DNA of 24,534 nt. Origin: Phycisphaera mikurensis NBRC 102666. GTDB lineage: Bacteria; Planctomycetota; Phycisphaerae; Phycisphaerales; SM1A02. Below the pieces are notes generated by a model, which made no database searches, was not told the origin of the DNA, and was given only the letters and a program-made list of their open reading frames with translations. The DNA lies in the NCBI GenBank assembly GCA_945870475.1, contig CAMBSR010000008.1:1-24534 (forward strand), given 5' to 3'. The position numbers and the translations under genes are program-made. Shown here piece by piece: positions 1 to 7,688 of this stretch. Position 1 is the stretch's first letter. Every line of letters starts with the position of its first letter.

Positions 1-1160
1 CCGAGCGTCATGCCCATCATCGCGTGGCCCGTGCCGATGAAGAGGCCGGGGGTGCCGGGCACCGCGCCGATCACCGGCATGCCGTCCGAAGTGCACGGGC
101 GATAGCCGGCCCACTCGGCCACCACGCGCCCCTGCTGGATGTCCTTGATGTAGCGGTTCGCCCCGCGCGGGAGCATCTCGAGGCGATTGCGCATCCACGG
201 CCGGCCAAGCGGCTGGATCTCGAGCGTGCCCGCCAGGCGCAACTGCTCGCGCATGGGCGTGACCGCCACGAACGTCTCGTGCAGGACGCAGCCCGTGAAC
301 GGCAGCTGCGGGATCCCCTCGTACTGGAGGTGGTAGCCGCGCGCACCCTGCATGGGGATGTCGAGGCCCAGCTGTTCGGACAGTGCCCCGCTCCAGACGC
401 CGGCGGCGATGACCACGTCGGAGCCCTCGAACGTCTCGCCCTGCGTGCTGTGCACACCGGACGCGCGGCCGTGGCGGTCGCGCTCGAGGCCCGCGACATC
501 CACGGAGGTGCGGATCTCGACGCCCATCTTGGCGCACGCCGCGCCCAGGCCCAGCATGAAGTCCGCCGGGTTGCAGTGCGCGCTGTCGCGGTACCAGACG
601 GCGCCGGCCACCTCGTCGGTGAAGCAGGGGCTGCGGGCGCGGAGCTCGTCGCCCGTCAGCATGGTGTAGGCGTAGCCGTGCGGCACCAGCGACTGCGCCT
701 CCGCCTCGGCGTGCGGGAGGTTGGCGGGGTCCATCACCACGTCCAGCCAGCCGTCGCGGCGGTAGTCGCAGTCGATCCCCTCGGCGGCGATGATCTCCTC
801 GAAGAGTTCGAGCGTGGGGAAGCCCATCGCGCAGAGCTCGTTCATGCAGCGGTCGAGCCACGGCTTGTTGCAGTGGCGGTGGAAGGTCCAGAGCCAGGAG
901 ATGAGGTCCGCGTCCGGCCGCGGGCGGATGAAGAGCGGCGCGTTGCGGTCGAACATCCACTTGATGCCGCGCCAGCTGACGCCCGGGCGCGTGAGCGGAT
1001 AGTGGCCAATCGAGAGGAGCCCCGCGTTGCCGCAGCTGGCGCCCTCGCCGATCTCCTCGCGGTCGAGGACGATGACCTCGCGCCCTGCGCGGGCGAGGAA
1101 GTAGGCGGTGGCGAGCCCGACGATGCCGGCTCCGACGATGACCGTCCGTGGTCTTGGCAT
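1..1160 (-). CDS. FAD-dependent amine/D-amino-acid oxidoreductase (DadA-like), 3' end cut by the window
   Basis: The visible 386 residues begin MPRPRTVIVGAGIVGLATAY. This is a Rossmann dinucleotide-binding motif (GAGIVG, about residues 10-15) followed by an acidic residue at the end of the second beta strand (VIVLDREE). Later segments typical of the DAO family include a C-terminal GYRPCTSDGMPVIGAVPGTPGLFIGTGHAMMGMTLG-type FAD-contact region, which is where the window cuts the gene. Family members oxidise D-amino acids, glycine or sarcosine with FAD; the substrate cannot be read from the sequence. The start is the ATG at 1158-1160, just before the Rossmann motif. The gene diverges from the oxidoreductase at 1265 across about 100 bp that must hold both promoters. 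The family call is firm; the exact enzyme is not. Confidence 0.85.
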   Translation of the reverse strand, partial: MPRPRTVIVGAGIVGLATAYFLARAGREVIVLDREEIGEGASCGNAGLLSIGHYPLTRPGVSWRGIKWMFDRNAPLFIRPRPDADLISWLWTFHRHCNKPWLDRCMNELCAMGFPTLELFEEIIAAEGIDCDYRRDGWLDVVMDPANLPHAEAEAQSLVPHGYAYTMLTGDELRARSPCFTDEVAGAVWYRDSAHCNPADFMLGLGAACAKMGVEIRTSVDVAGLERDRHGRASGVHSTQGETFEGSDVVIAAGVWSGALSEQLGLDIPMQGARGYHLQYEGIPQLPFTGCVLHETFVAVTPMREQLRLAGTLEIQPLGRPWMRNRLEMLPRGANRYIKDIQQGRVVAEWAGYRPCTSDGMPVIGAVPGTPGLFIGTGHAMMGMTL

Positions 1161-1264
1161 GGGCGAATCGTACGCAGCGCGGGCGCGCCCGTGGGGAGTT
1201 CCGCGCAACAAGCGTGGGCCCGCCGCGGGCGCACGGCGGCGAGCGGCGGCGCTACCCTGCCCCG

Positions 1265-2338
1265 ATGGCCATGACCCTCGGAATCATCGGAGCTGGAGCG
1301 ATCGGAAACGTCCACGCGGACACGGCAACCCGCGCCGGCATCCCCATCGCCGGCTGCTGGGACGTGAATCCCTCCAAGGGCGAGGCATTCGGCAAGAAGC
1401 ACGGCGGCGCGCGGGTCTGCGGCTCCATCAAGGAGCTCCTCTCCATGAAGGAGGTGGACGCGGTGGTGGTGGCGGTGCCCAACGTCGACCACGCCACCGT
1501 GGCCTGCGAGGCGCTGGAAGCCGGCAAGACCGTCTTCCTGGAGAAGCCCATGGCCCTGAACGTGGCCGAGTGCGACACCATCATCAAGACGCTCGAGCGC
1601 ACCAAGGGCCGCCTGCAGATGGGTTTCGTCTCGCGCGGCACGCCGGCGAGCCGGAACGTGAAGCACTTCATCGATGCGGGCACGTTCGGCAGGATCTACC
1701 ACATCAAGTGCAGCCTCTACCGCCGGCGCGGCGTGCCGGGCCTGGGCGGCTGGTTCACCACCAAGGCCATGTCGGGCGGCGGTCCGCTCATCGACCTCGG
1801 CGTGCATGTCATCGACCTCTCGCTGTTCCTCGCGGGAAGCCCCGCGCCCGAGCGCGTGAGCGGTGCCACCTACGCCAACTTCGGCCGGCGCATGGAGGAC
1901 TACGTCCACACCAACATGTGGGCCGGCCCGCCGAAGTTCGACGGCACCTGCGACGTGGAGGACCACGCGACGGCCCTCATCCGCTGTGCGGGCGGGCTGA
2001 CCATCGAGGCCAACGTGACCTGGGCCATGAACGTGGACGAGAAGCACATGCCCAACGGCATCACCGTCTTCGGCGACAAGGGCGGCTGCTTCTTCCCGAT
2101 CTTCGGCAAGCAGTTCACCATCGCCACCGAGGCCGGCGGCAAGGTGGCGGACCTGACGCCCGAATTCGCCTCCGGCAACGTGGAGCACGACGCCTGGGAC
2201 GAGCAATACCGCATGTTCAAGGCACTGGCCGAGCATGGGACGCCGGCGCACGCGGATGCCGCGGCGGGCCGCCGGGTGCAGAGCATCCTGGACGCGGTCT
2301 ACCGCTCGAGCGCCGAGGGACGCGAGGTGACGGTCTGA
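1265..2338 (+). CDS. Gfo/Idh/MocA family NAD(P)-dependent oxidoreductase
   Basis: The product is 357 aa, the usual length of the family. Residues 5-15 (LGIIGAGAIGN) form the N-terminal nucleotide-binding Rossmann motif. EKPMALN at about residues 93-99 is the conserved EKP motif, whose lysine contacts cofactor and substrate. GGPLIDLGVHVIDL at about residues 172-185 is the substrate-binding segment with the catalytic-type D and H. Members oxidise or reduce sugars, inositols and related polyols. I chose the ATG at 1265 because the Rossmann motif follows at once; the frame stays open upstream to an ATG at 1148, but that would add residues unlike the family. The gene ends 7 bp before the inverted repeat at 2346-2400, which also separates it from the convergent ROK kinase. 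Substrate unknown. Confidence 0.9.
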   Translation: MAMTLGIIGAGAIGNVHADTATRAGIPIAGCWDVNPSKGEAFGKKHGGARVCGSIKELLSMKEVDAVVVAVPNVDHATVACEALEAGKTVFLEKPMALNVAECDTIIKTLERTKGRLQMGFVSRGTPASRNVKHFIDAGTFGRIYHIKCSLYRRRGVPGLGGWFTTKAMSGGGPLIDLGVHVIDLSLFLAGSPAPERVSGATYANFGRRMEDYVHTNMWAGPPKFDGTCDVEDHATALIRCAGGLTIEANVTWAMNVDEKHMPNGITVFGDKGGCFFPIFGKQFTIATEAGGKVADLTPEFASGNVEHDAWDEQYRMFKALAEHGTPAHADAAAGRRVQSILDAVYRSSAEGREVTV

Positions 2339-2345
2339 AATCGGT

Positions 2346-2400
2346 GCCGTGTTACATATGCACCATTTGCGGCACGCAAATGGTGCATATGTAACACGGC
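2346..2400. repeat. Perfect 25-bp inverted repeat, copy 1 of a palindromic element
   Basis: Arms 2346-2370 and 2376-2400 are exact reverse complements around the 5-nt loop GGCAC; the loop ends pair as well, leaving 3 nt. The core GTTACATATGCACCA is present once in each arm. The same core recurs in the element at 9865-9967 and I found it nowhere else in the window. The element is clearly richer in A+T than its surroundings. It lies between two convergent genes, so it could serve as a bidirectional terminator hairpin, although there is no U-tract. A REP- or MITE-like mobile palindrome is the other reading. Confidence 0.85.
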
Positions 2401-2406
2401 CCCGGT

Positions 2407-3318
2407 TTACCGGATCGCGCCGAGCATCGCCGCTCCGCGGATCCCGCTCGAATCGCCGTGCTCGGCGCGCAGCACCGGCGTGCGGCACTCATCGCTGAAG
2501 ACGAGCGCTGGCAGCACTGCCTGCACGCGCGCCGCGAGACCCGGGATGTTGCTCACGCCGCCGCCGAGGACGATCGCGTGCGGGTCGATGATGTTCACCA
2601 CCACCGACAGGCTGCGCGCCAGCGCGTGGACGAACCAGTCGAGCGTGGCCACGGCGTGCGGGTCGGTGCCGGCGGCCGCGCGCACGGCGATGTCCGCAAG
2701 CGCCCATTGCGTTCCGGACGCGTGTGCATACCTTCGCTCGAGCGCCGGGCCCGAGAGGAACTGCTCCAGGCACCCAAGCTTCCCGCAGTAGCAGCGATGC
2801 GCCGCCGCCTCTGCGTCGCCGAGCCCGGGCAGCGGATTGTGCCCCCATTCGCCGGCGATGCCGTTGCGGCCGTCGACCACGTCGCCGCGGACCACCACGC
2901 CGCCGCCGACGCCGGTGCCGAGGATCACGCCGAAGACCACGTCGCCCTGCCCCGCGGCGGCGCCGTCGATGGCCTCGCTCAGGGCCAGGCAATTGGCGTC
3001 GTTCGTCACGCGCACCGGGCGGGCCAGGCGCGTGGCGATGTCCGCCGCGAACGGGCGGCCATTCATGCACAGGAGGTTCGAATTGCGATGCAGCCCGGTC
3101 TGCGGGTTCGGGCTTCCGGGGGCACCGATCCCCACCGGTGCGCGCCCCGCACCCCCGAGCGCCGCGTCGGCCTGCGCCACCAAACCTGCCACAGCGTCGA
3201 CCAGCGCCGGATACTCCCGCGGGCTCGCCACGCGCGTACGCAGTGCCTCGGTCCCATCGGCGCGCAAGGCCAGCACCTCGGCCTTGGTACCGCCGATGTC
3301 GAGCCCGATGCGGTTCAC
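2407..3318 (-). CDS. ROK family sugar kinase (fructokinase/glucokinase type)
   Basis: The product is 303 aa, close to E. coli Mak (about 302 aa). It carries the ATP phosphate motif DIGGTK (residues 7-12) and TNDANC with the catalytic Asp at 107. GTGVGGG is at 134-140. The ROK zinc site consists of His160 in EWGHNPL and the cysteines of CYCGKLGC (176, 178, 183). The family phosphorylates hexoses such as fructose, glucose, mannose or N-acetylglucosamine in the cytoplasm; which one is not clear here. I chose the GTG at 3316-3318 because it places DIGGTK at the usual distance from the N-terminus and overlaps the folE stop as GTGA, which suggests translational coupling. The frame is open further upstream, but that part shadows folE. 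Confidence 0.88.
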   Translation of the reverse strand: MNRIGLDIGGTKAEVLALRADGTEALRTRVASPREYPALVDAVAGLVAQADAALGGAGRAPVGIGAPGSPNPQTGLHRNSNLLCMNGRPFAADIATRLARPVRVTNDANCLALSEAIDGAAAGQGDVVFGVILGTGVGGGVVVRGDVVDGRNGIAGEWGHNPLPGLGDAEAAAHRCYCGKLGCLEQFLSGPALERRYAHASGTQWALADIAVRAAAGTDPHAVATLDWFVHALARSLSVVVNIIDPHAIVLGGGVSNIPGLAARVQAVLPALVFSDECRTPVLRAEHGDSSGIRGAAMLGAIR

Positions 3319-3911
3319 GCCGGCTCCGCGCCCCGCGTGGAGCCGATCAGCTGGAAGAACTCGGCGCGCGACGCGGGGTTCGTCAGGAATGATCCGAACA
3401 GCTTGCTGGTGGTGGTGATGGCGTTCGGCTGCTGCACGCCGCGATAGCACATGCAGAAGTGCCGGGCCTGGATCACCACGCCCACGGCCGTTGGCTTGAG
3501 CGTGTCATGGATGGCACCCGCGATCTGCGCGGTGAGCTTCTCCTGCACCTGCAGGCGCTTCGAGAAGATGTCCACCACGCGCGCGAGCTTCGACAGCCCC
3601 ACCACGCGGCCGTTCGGGATGTAGCCCACGTGCGCCACGCCCACGAACGGCACCATGTGGTGCTCGCAGTGGCTGTGCACCTGGATGTTCGAGAGGAGCA
3701 CCAGCTCGTCGTAGCCCTCCACCTCGCTGAAGGTCCGCGAGAGCGGCTCGATCGGGTCGGCGCCGTAGCCCCAGAAGTGCTCGTTCATCGCCTTCACGAC
3801 GCGCTTGGGCGTGTCGACCAGGCCCTCGCGCTCAGGATCCTCGCCGATGAAGCGGAGGATCGCGCGGACATGGTCCATCGCCTGTTCGGGGGTTGGCTTG
3901 TGGTCTGGCAT
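3315..3911 (-). CDS. folE: GTP cyclohydrolase I
   Basis: GTP cyclohydrolase I converts GTP to 7,8-dihydroneopterin triphosphate, the first step of tetrahydrofolate (and pterin or queuosine precursor) synthesis. The 198-aa length is normal for the type IA enzyme. HSHCEHHMVPFVGVAHV (about residues 79-95) holds zinc ligands Cys82 and His85, and HFCMCYRGVQ (151-160) holds the third ligand, Cys153. EGLVDTPKRV (about 29-38) is the conserved N-terminal helix segment. The ATG at 3909-3911 is the natural start. The TGA stop overlaps the GTG of the ROK kinase by 4 bp. Upstream, the S9 peptidase gene on the same strand ends 58 bp away; a short hairpin at 3950-3967 (6-bp stem, no U-tract) lies in that gap. 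Confidence 0.96.
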   Translation of the reverse strand: MPDHKPTPEQAMDHVRAILRFIGEDPEREGLVDTPKRVVKAMNEHFWGYGADPIEPLSRTFSEVEGYDELVLLSNIQVHSHCEHHMVPFVGVAHVGYIPNGRVVGLSKLARVVDIFSKRLQVQEKLTAQIAGAIHDTLKPTAVGVVIQARHFCMCYRGVQQPNAITTTSKLFGSFLTNPASRAEFFQLIGSTRGAEPA

Positions 3912-3969
3912 TTCGAAAGTGTAGGCAAGCAGTCCAGTGCAAACCGAGGCATTCCCACCGAGGAATGGC

Positions 3970-6060
3970 TCACTTCATCCAACGCCCCCACCAGCCCAGG
4001 ATCTCCTTCAGGCGGTGGATCCGCAGGTCCGGCGGGCCAGCGCGGCTCATGCCGTGGCTCGTCTCCTTCGGGTAGCGCACGAAGCGTGTCGGCACGCCCT
4101 GCGTGCAGAGCGCCGTGTGCACCTGCTCGGACTGCTCCACGTTGCAGCGGAGGTCGCCCTCGGAGTGGATGATGAGCATCGGCGTGCGCACGTTGCCGAA
4201 ATGGGCGATCGGGCTCGACTTCCACATCGCTCGCGGATCGGTGAACGCCGCGCCCTTCCAGTACTTGTTCGGCACCTCGGGATGATCGCTGTTGCCGGCG
4301 TGGCTCACCAGGTTGCTCACGCAGCGATCGGTGATGGCCGCGCGGAACCCGTGGTCATGCGCCACGGCCCAGTTGGTCATGTAGCCGCCGTAGCTCCCGC
4401 CCATGATGCCGATGCGCTTCGCGTCGATGCCCTTCTCGCGGCGCATGGCGGCGAGCACCGCCTGCACGTCCACCCAGTCCTTGGTGCCCCACGCGCCGCG
4501 GATGGCCGCGGTGTGCTTCATGCCATAGCCCTTGGAGCCGCGCGGGTTGGAGAACCACACCTCGTAGCCCTGCGCGCAGAGGAGCTGGAATTCATGGAAG
4601 AACGTGAGCCCGTACTGCGCGTGCGGACCGCCGTGCACTTCGAGGATCGCCGGCAGCTTGCCCTTGGCGCGGTGCGGCCGCATGGTCCAGCACTGCACCT
4701 TGTGACCGTCCTTGGCGGTGAGCCAGCGCTCTTCCGGCGCCACCAGCTCGAGCTCCGCCACCAGCGCATCGTTGAAGGCGGTGACGCGGTTCATCGGGAA
4801 GACGCTGCGCTCCACTTCCAGCACATGCACCTCGGCGGGCTCGAGCGGGCTCGAACGGATGCACGAGAGGCGCCAGCCGTCGGCGCTGAACGTGCCCATG
4901 TTGAACTCGGCGCCCGGCTCCGTGTGGAACGCCACCTCGCCGCCATGCGACGGGATGCTCGCGATGCGTCCGCTCCCGTGCCAGCCGGCGCGGAAGAAGA
5001 GCGCGGTGCCGTCGGGGAACCAACGCAGCTGCGGCTCGAACGCCGGGTCGCCCGAATCGCTGAGCGTGGCGGCCATCAGGCAGAGGTCGGTCTTGGCGGT
5101 GAGGCAGTGCGTGCGCTTCGCCTGGAACTCATGGACGAAGAGCTCCACGTTGCCGGTGCCGTACATGCCGTCCGGACCGGTGCGACCCGCCCACGCGATG
5201 CGCATCCCGTCCGGGCTCCAGCGCGGCTGCGACTTCGGGCCCTTGGCAAGGCCCGGGATCTTGGAAAGGACGTGCTTGCCGCGATCGCCCAAACTCACCA
5301 CGAACAGCTCGGTTTCGCCTGGATTCCACGAGGCGCGCGGGTGGTCGTTGGCGGCGATGACCAGCGCGCTTCCGTCCGGCGCCCAGTCCCAGGAGAAGTT
5401 CCCGAGCGTGTCGCGGTCGAAGACGCAGTCGAGTGCGCCGCGCTCGATGTCGAGCACGTAGAGCTCGAAGCGCTCCGCGCCGAAGTAACCGTCGCCATCG
5501 AGGCGATACCAGACATCGTCGATGGCGCGCGGCGGGTTCGAGAGCCCGTGCTCCTCACGATGCTTCTTCGCCTCGGGCGTCCACTCCTCCGCGGTGGCGC
5601 GGAAGCTGAACGCGATGCGGCGGCCGCAGGGGCTCCATCCGAAGTCGCGCACGGTGCCGTGCGGCATCTCGAGGAGTTCGTGTGCCTTGCCGCCCTTGGC
5701 CTCCACCACCATGATGCGGGGCGCGGCCTTCGCGTCGTTGCGGATGAACGCCACGCGCGAGGCGTCCGGGTTCCAGCGGCCGAGGCCGTCCTTCGGGCCC
5801 GTGGTCAGGGCACGCGGTGCGCGTGCGCCGTCGGCGTCGGCCACCCACACCGAGGTCTCGTAGGCATTCTTGGCATTGACCACCTTGCGCGTGAAGAGCA
5901 CGCTGCGGCCATCGGGAGCCATCTGCGTGTCGCCGACGCCCACGAGGCACAGCAGGTCCTCGGGCGTGATCGGTCGGCGCGAACGGCTGGCGGCGGAACG
6001 GGTGCGGGCGGAGGCGCGGGCGCGTGATGCGCTGCCGGAGGTGGTCTTTCGCTTGGCCAT
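3970..6060 (-). CDS. S9 family serine peptidase (acylaminoacyl peptidase/oligopeptidase type)
   Basis: The product is 696 aa with an N-terminal beta-propeller built from WSPDG/WNPDAS-like repeats (about residues 40-430) and a C-terminal alpha/beta hydrolase domain. The nucleophile is Ser556 in GGSYGGYM, with Asp636 in HSEGDLR and His669 in ETSHGM completing the triad; all three are present. Such enzymes cleave short peptides or remove acylated N-terminal residues. The first 30 residues are rich in Lys, Arg, Ser and Ala and show no signal peptide, so the protein is probably cytoplasmic. I chose the ATG at 6058-6060; the frame stays open far upstream, but there it runs antisense through glyQS. 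It diverges from glyQS across 54 bp. Confidence 0.92.
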   Translation of the reverse strand: MAKRKTTSGSASRARASARTRSAASRSRRPITPEDLLCLVGVGDTQMAPDGRSVLFTRKVVNAKNAYETSVWVADADGARAPRALTTGPKDGLGRWNPDASRVAFIRNDAKAAPRIMVVEAKGGKAHELLEMPHGTVRDFGWSPCGRRIAFSFRATAEEWTPEAKKHREEHGLSNPPRAIDDVWYRLDGDGYFGAERFELYVLDIERGALDCVFDRDTLGNFSWDWAPDGSALVIAANDHPRASWNPGETELFVVSLGDRGKHVLSKIPGLAKGPKSQPRWSPDGMRIAWAGRTGPDGMYGTGNVELFVHEFQAKRTHCLTAKTDLCLMAATLSDSGDPAFEPQLRWFPDGTALFFRAGWHGSGRIASIPSHGGEVAFHTEPGAEFNMGTFSADGWRLSCIRSSPLEPAEVHVLEVERSVFPMNRVTAFNDALVAELELVAPEERWLTAKDGHKVQCWTMRPHRAKGKLPAILEVHGGPHAQYGLTFFHEFQLLCAQGYEVWFSNPRGSKGYGMKHTAAIRGAWGTKDWVDVQAVLAAMRREKGIDAKRIGIMGGSYGGYMTNWAVAHDHGFRAAITDRCVSNLVSHAGNSDHPEVPNKYWKGAAFTDPRAMWKSSPIAHFGNVRTPMLIIHSEGDLRCNVEQSEQVHTALCTQGVPTRFVRYPKETSHGMSRAGPPDLRIHRLKEILGWWGRWMK

Positions 6061-6114
6061 GGGGGCGGCAATGCTAGTCCGGCGCGAGGAGCGGTTTCCT
6101 ACAATGCCCGCCCC

Positions 6115-7683
6115 ATGTCCGAACCCACCGCCGCCGGCAGCCCCTCCGAAGTCCCCGCCACCAAGAGCATGGAGCAGATCGTCTCCCTCTGCCGCCGCCG
6201 GGGCTTCGTCTTCCAGTCCTCGGAGATCTACGGCGGCATCAACGGCTTCTGGGATTACGGGCCGCTGGGCACCGAGCTCAAGCGCAACCTGAAGAACGCG
6301 TGGTGGCAGGACGTGGTGCAGCGGGAGCTCATCGGGCCCTTCGGCCAGCCGGTCGACATCGTCGGCCTCGACTGCACCATCATCATGAACCCCAAGGTCT
6401 GGGTGGCTTCCGGGCACGTGGGCGGCTTCAACGACCCCATGGTCGACTGCCGCGCCAGCAAGGCGCGCTACCGCGCCGACCACCTGGTGGTGCTCGGTGC
6501 GTCCGATGCCGGCGCGCGCCTGTGGGCGTTCGTCGAAGGCGACGACGTCGCGCGCACGAAGGCCATGAAGGCCCTGTGCAAGTACGAGAAGTGCGATGCG
6601 CCGGACCCGATCCGGCACCTGCTCCGCCCCTTCACGTCGATCAGCGCCGACGAGCGCACCCGCACCGTCGGGCCGGATGCGCCGGAGCCGGGCTCGCTCA
6701 CCGAGCCGCGCATGTTCAACCTGATGTTCGAGACGCACTGCGGTGCAGTCCGCGACGACGACTCGAAGGCATACCTCCGCCCCGAGACCGCGCAGGGCAT
6801 CTTCGTCAACTTCCAGAACGTGGTGGATTCGACGCGCGTGAAGGTGCCCTTCGGCATCGCGCAGATCGGCAAGGCGTTCCGCAACGAGGTCACGCCGCGC
6901 AACTTCACCTTCCGCAGCCGCGAGTTCGAGCAGATGGAGATCGAGTTCTTCATCCACCCCAGCGAGGCCAACCAGTGGTACTCCTGGTGGCGCGACTGGC
7001 GCTTCGGCTGGTGGCAGTCGATCGGCCTCACCAGCTCCAACCTGCAGCTGCGCGAGCACGACCGCGACGAGCTGGCGCACTACGCCAAGGAAGGCGCCGG
7101 CACCAGCGACATCGAGTACCGCTTCCCGTTCAGCGCGCCGGGCTACGGCGAGCTGGAGGGCGTCGCCCACCGCGCCGACTTCGACCTGCGCGCGCACGCC
7201 ACGCACAGCGGCAAGAACGACAAGGCCAAGTACTTCGACCAGGCGAAGAACGAGCGCTACTTCCCGCACGTGATCGAGCCGTCCGCCGGCGCCGACCGCG
7301 GCACGCTCGCCCTGCTCTGCGAGGCATACACGCCGGATCCGAGCCGTCCGAGCGGCGTCTTCATGAAGTTCCACCCGCGCATGGCGCCGGTGAAGGCGGG
7401 CATCTTCCCGCTGGTGAACAAGGAAGGCATGCCGGAGATCGGCGAGAAGCTCTTCCGCACGCTGCGCAAGAAGCACGTGGTGGAGTTCGACGAGAAGCAG
7501 TCGATCGGCAAGCGCTACGCCCGCATGGACGAGGCCGGTACGCCGTACTGCATCACCATCGACAGCGAGACGCTCTCCGCGCAGACCGTCACCGTGCGTC
7601 ACCGCGACACGCAGCAGCAGGAGAAGCTCAACATCGAGCAGGTTCCGGCGTGGCTCGACAAGCAGATCGGCCTGGAGTCCTGA
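6115..7683 (+). CDS. glyQS: Glycyl-tRNA synthetase, homodimeric class II type
   Basis: This enzyme charges tRNA-Gly. The product is 522 aa, like the single-chain alpha2 enzymes of Thermus, archaea and eukaryotes (about 500 aa) and unlike the two-subunit GlyQ+GlyS form. YGGINGFWDYGPLG (about residues 40-53) is the conserved N-terminal glycine-enzyme segment. FRNEVTPRNFTFRSREFEQ (from about 255) is class II motif 2, and GADRGTLALL (about 391-400) is motif 3. The last 100 residues (from KAGIFPLVNKEG) form the anticodon-binding HGTP domain. The ATG at 6115 follows a short 54-bp spacer from the divergent peptidase. The lipoprotein gene starts 5 nt after the stop, so the two are probably co-transcribed. 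Confidence 0.96.
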   Translation: MSEPTAAGSPSEVPATKSMEQIVSLCRRRGFVFQSSEIYGGINGFWDYGPLGTELKRNLKNAWWQDVVQRELIGPFGQPVDIVGLDCTIIMNPKVWVASGHVGGFNDPMVDCRASKARYRADHLVVLGASDAGARLWAFVEGDDVARTKAMKALCKYEKCDAPDPIRHLLRPFTSISADERTRTVGPDAPEPGSLTEPRMFNLMFETHCGAVRDDDSKAYLRPETAQGIFVNFQNVVDSTRVKVPFGIAQIGKAFRNEVTPRNFTFRSREFEQMEIEFFIHPSEANQWYSWWRDWRFGWWQSIGLTSSNLQLREHDRDELAHYAKEGAGTSDIEYRFPFSAPGYGELEGVAHRADFDLRAHATHSGKNDKAKYFDQAKNERYFPHVIEPSAGADRGTLALLCEAYTPDPSRPSGVFMKFHPRMAPVKAGIFPLVNKEGMPEIGEKLFRTLRKKHVVEFDEKQSIGKRYARMDEAGTPYCITIDSETLSAQTVTVRHRDTQQQEKLNIEQVPAWLDKQIGLES

Positions 7684-7688
7684 ACCCG

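Noticed and set aside
842..2488. A 548-codon minus-strand frame covering the Gfo/Idh/MocA gene
   Set aside because: It is antisense to a gene with clear family motifs, and its translation is His/Arg/Ala-rich without domain features.
3073..3085. A GGTTCGAATT string resembling a tRNA T-arm
   Set aside because: It lies inside the ROK kinase coding sequence, and no acceptor or anticodon arm can be drawn around it.
3950..3967. A hairpin between the S9 peptidase and folE as a terminator
   Set aside because: The stem is only 6 bp and there is no U-tract; too weak to list as a feature.
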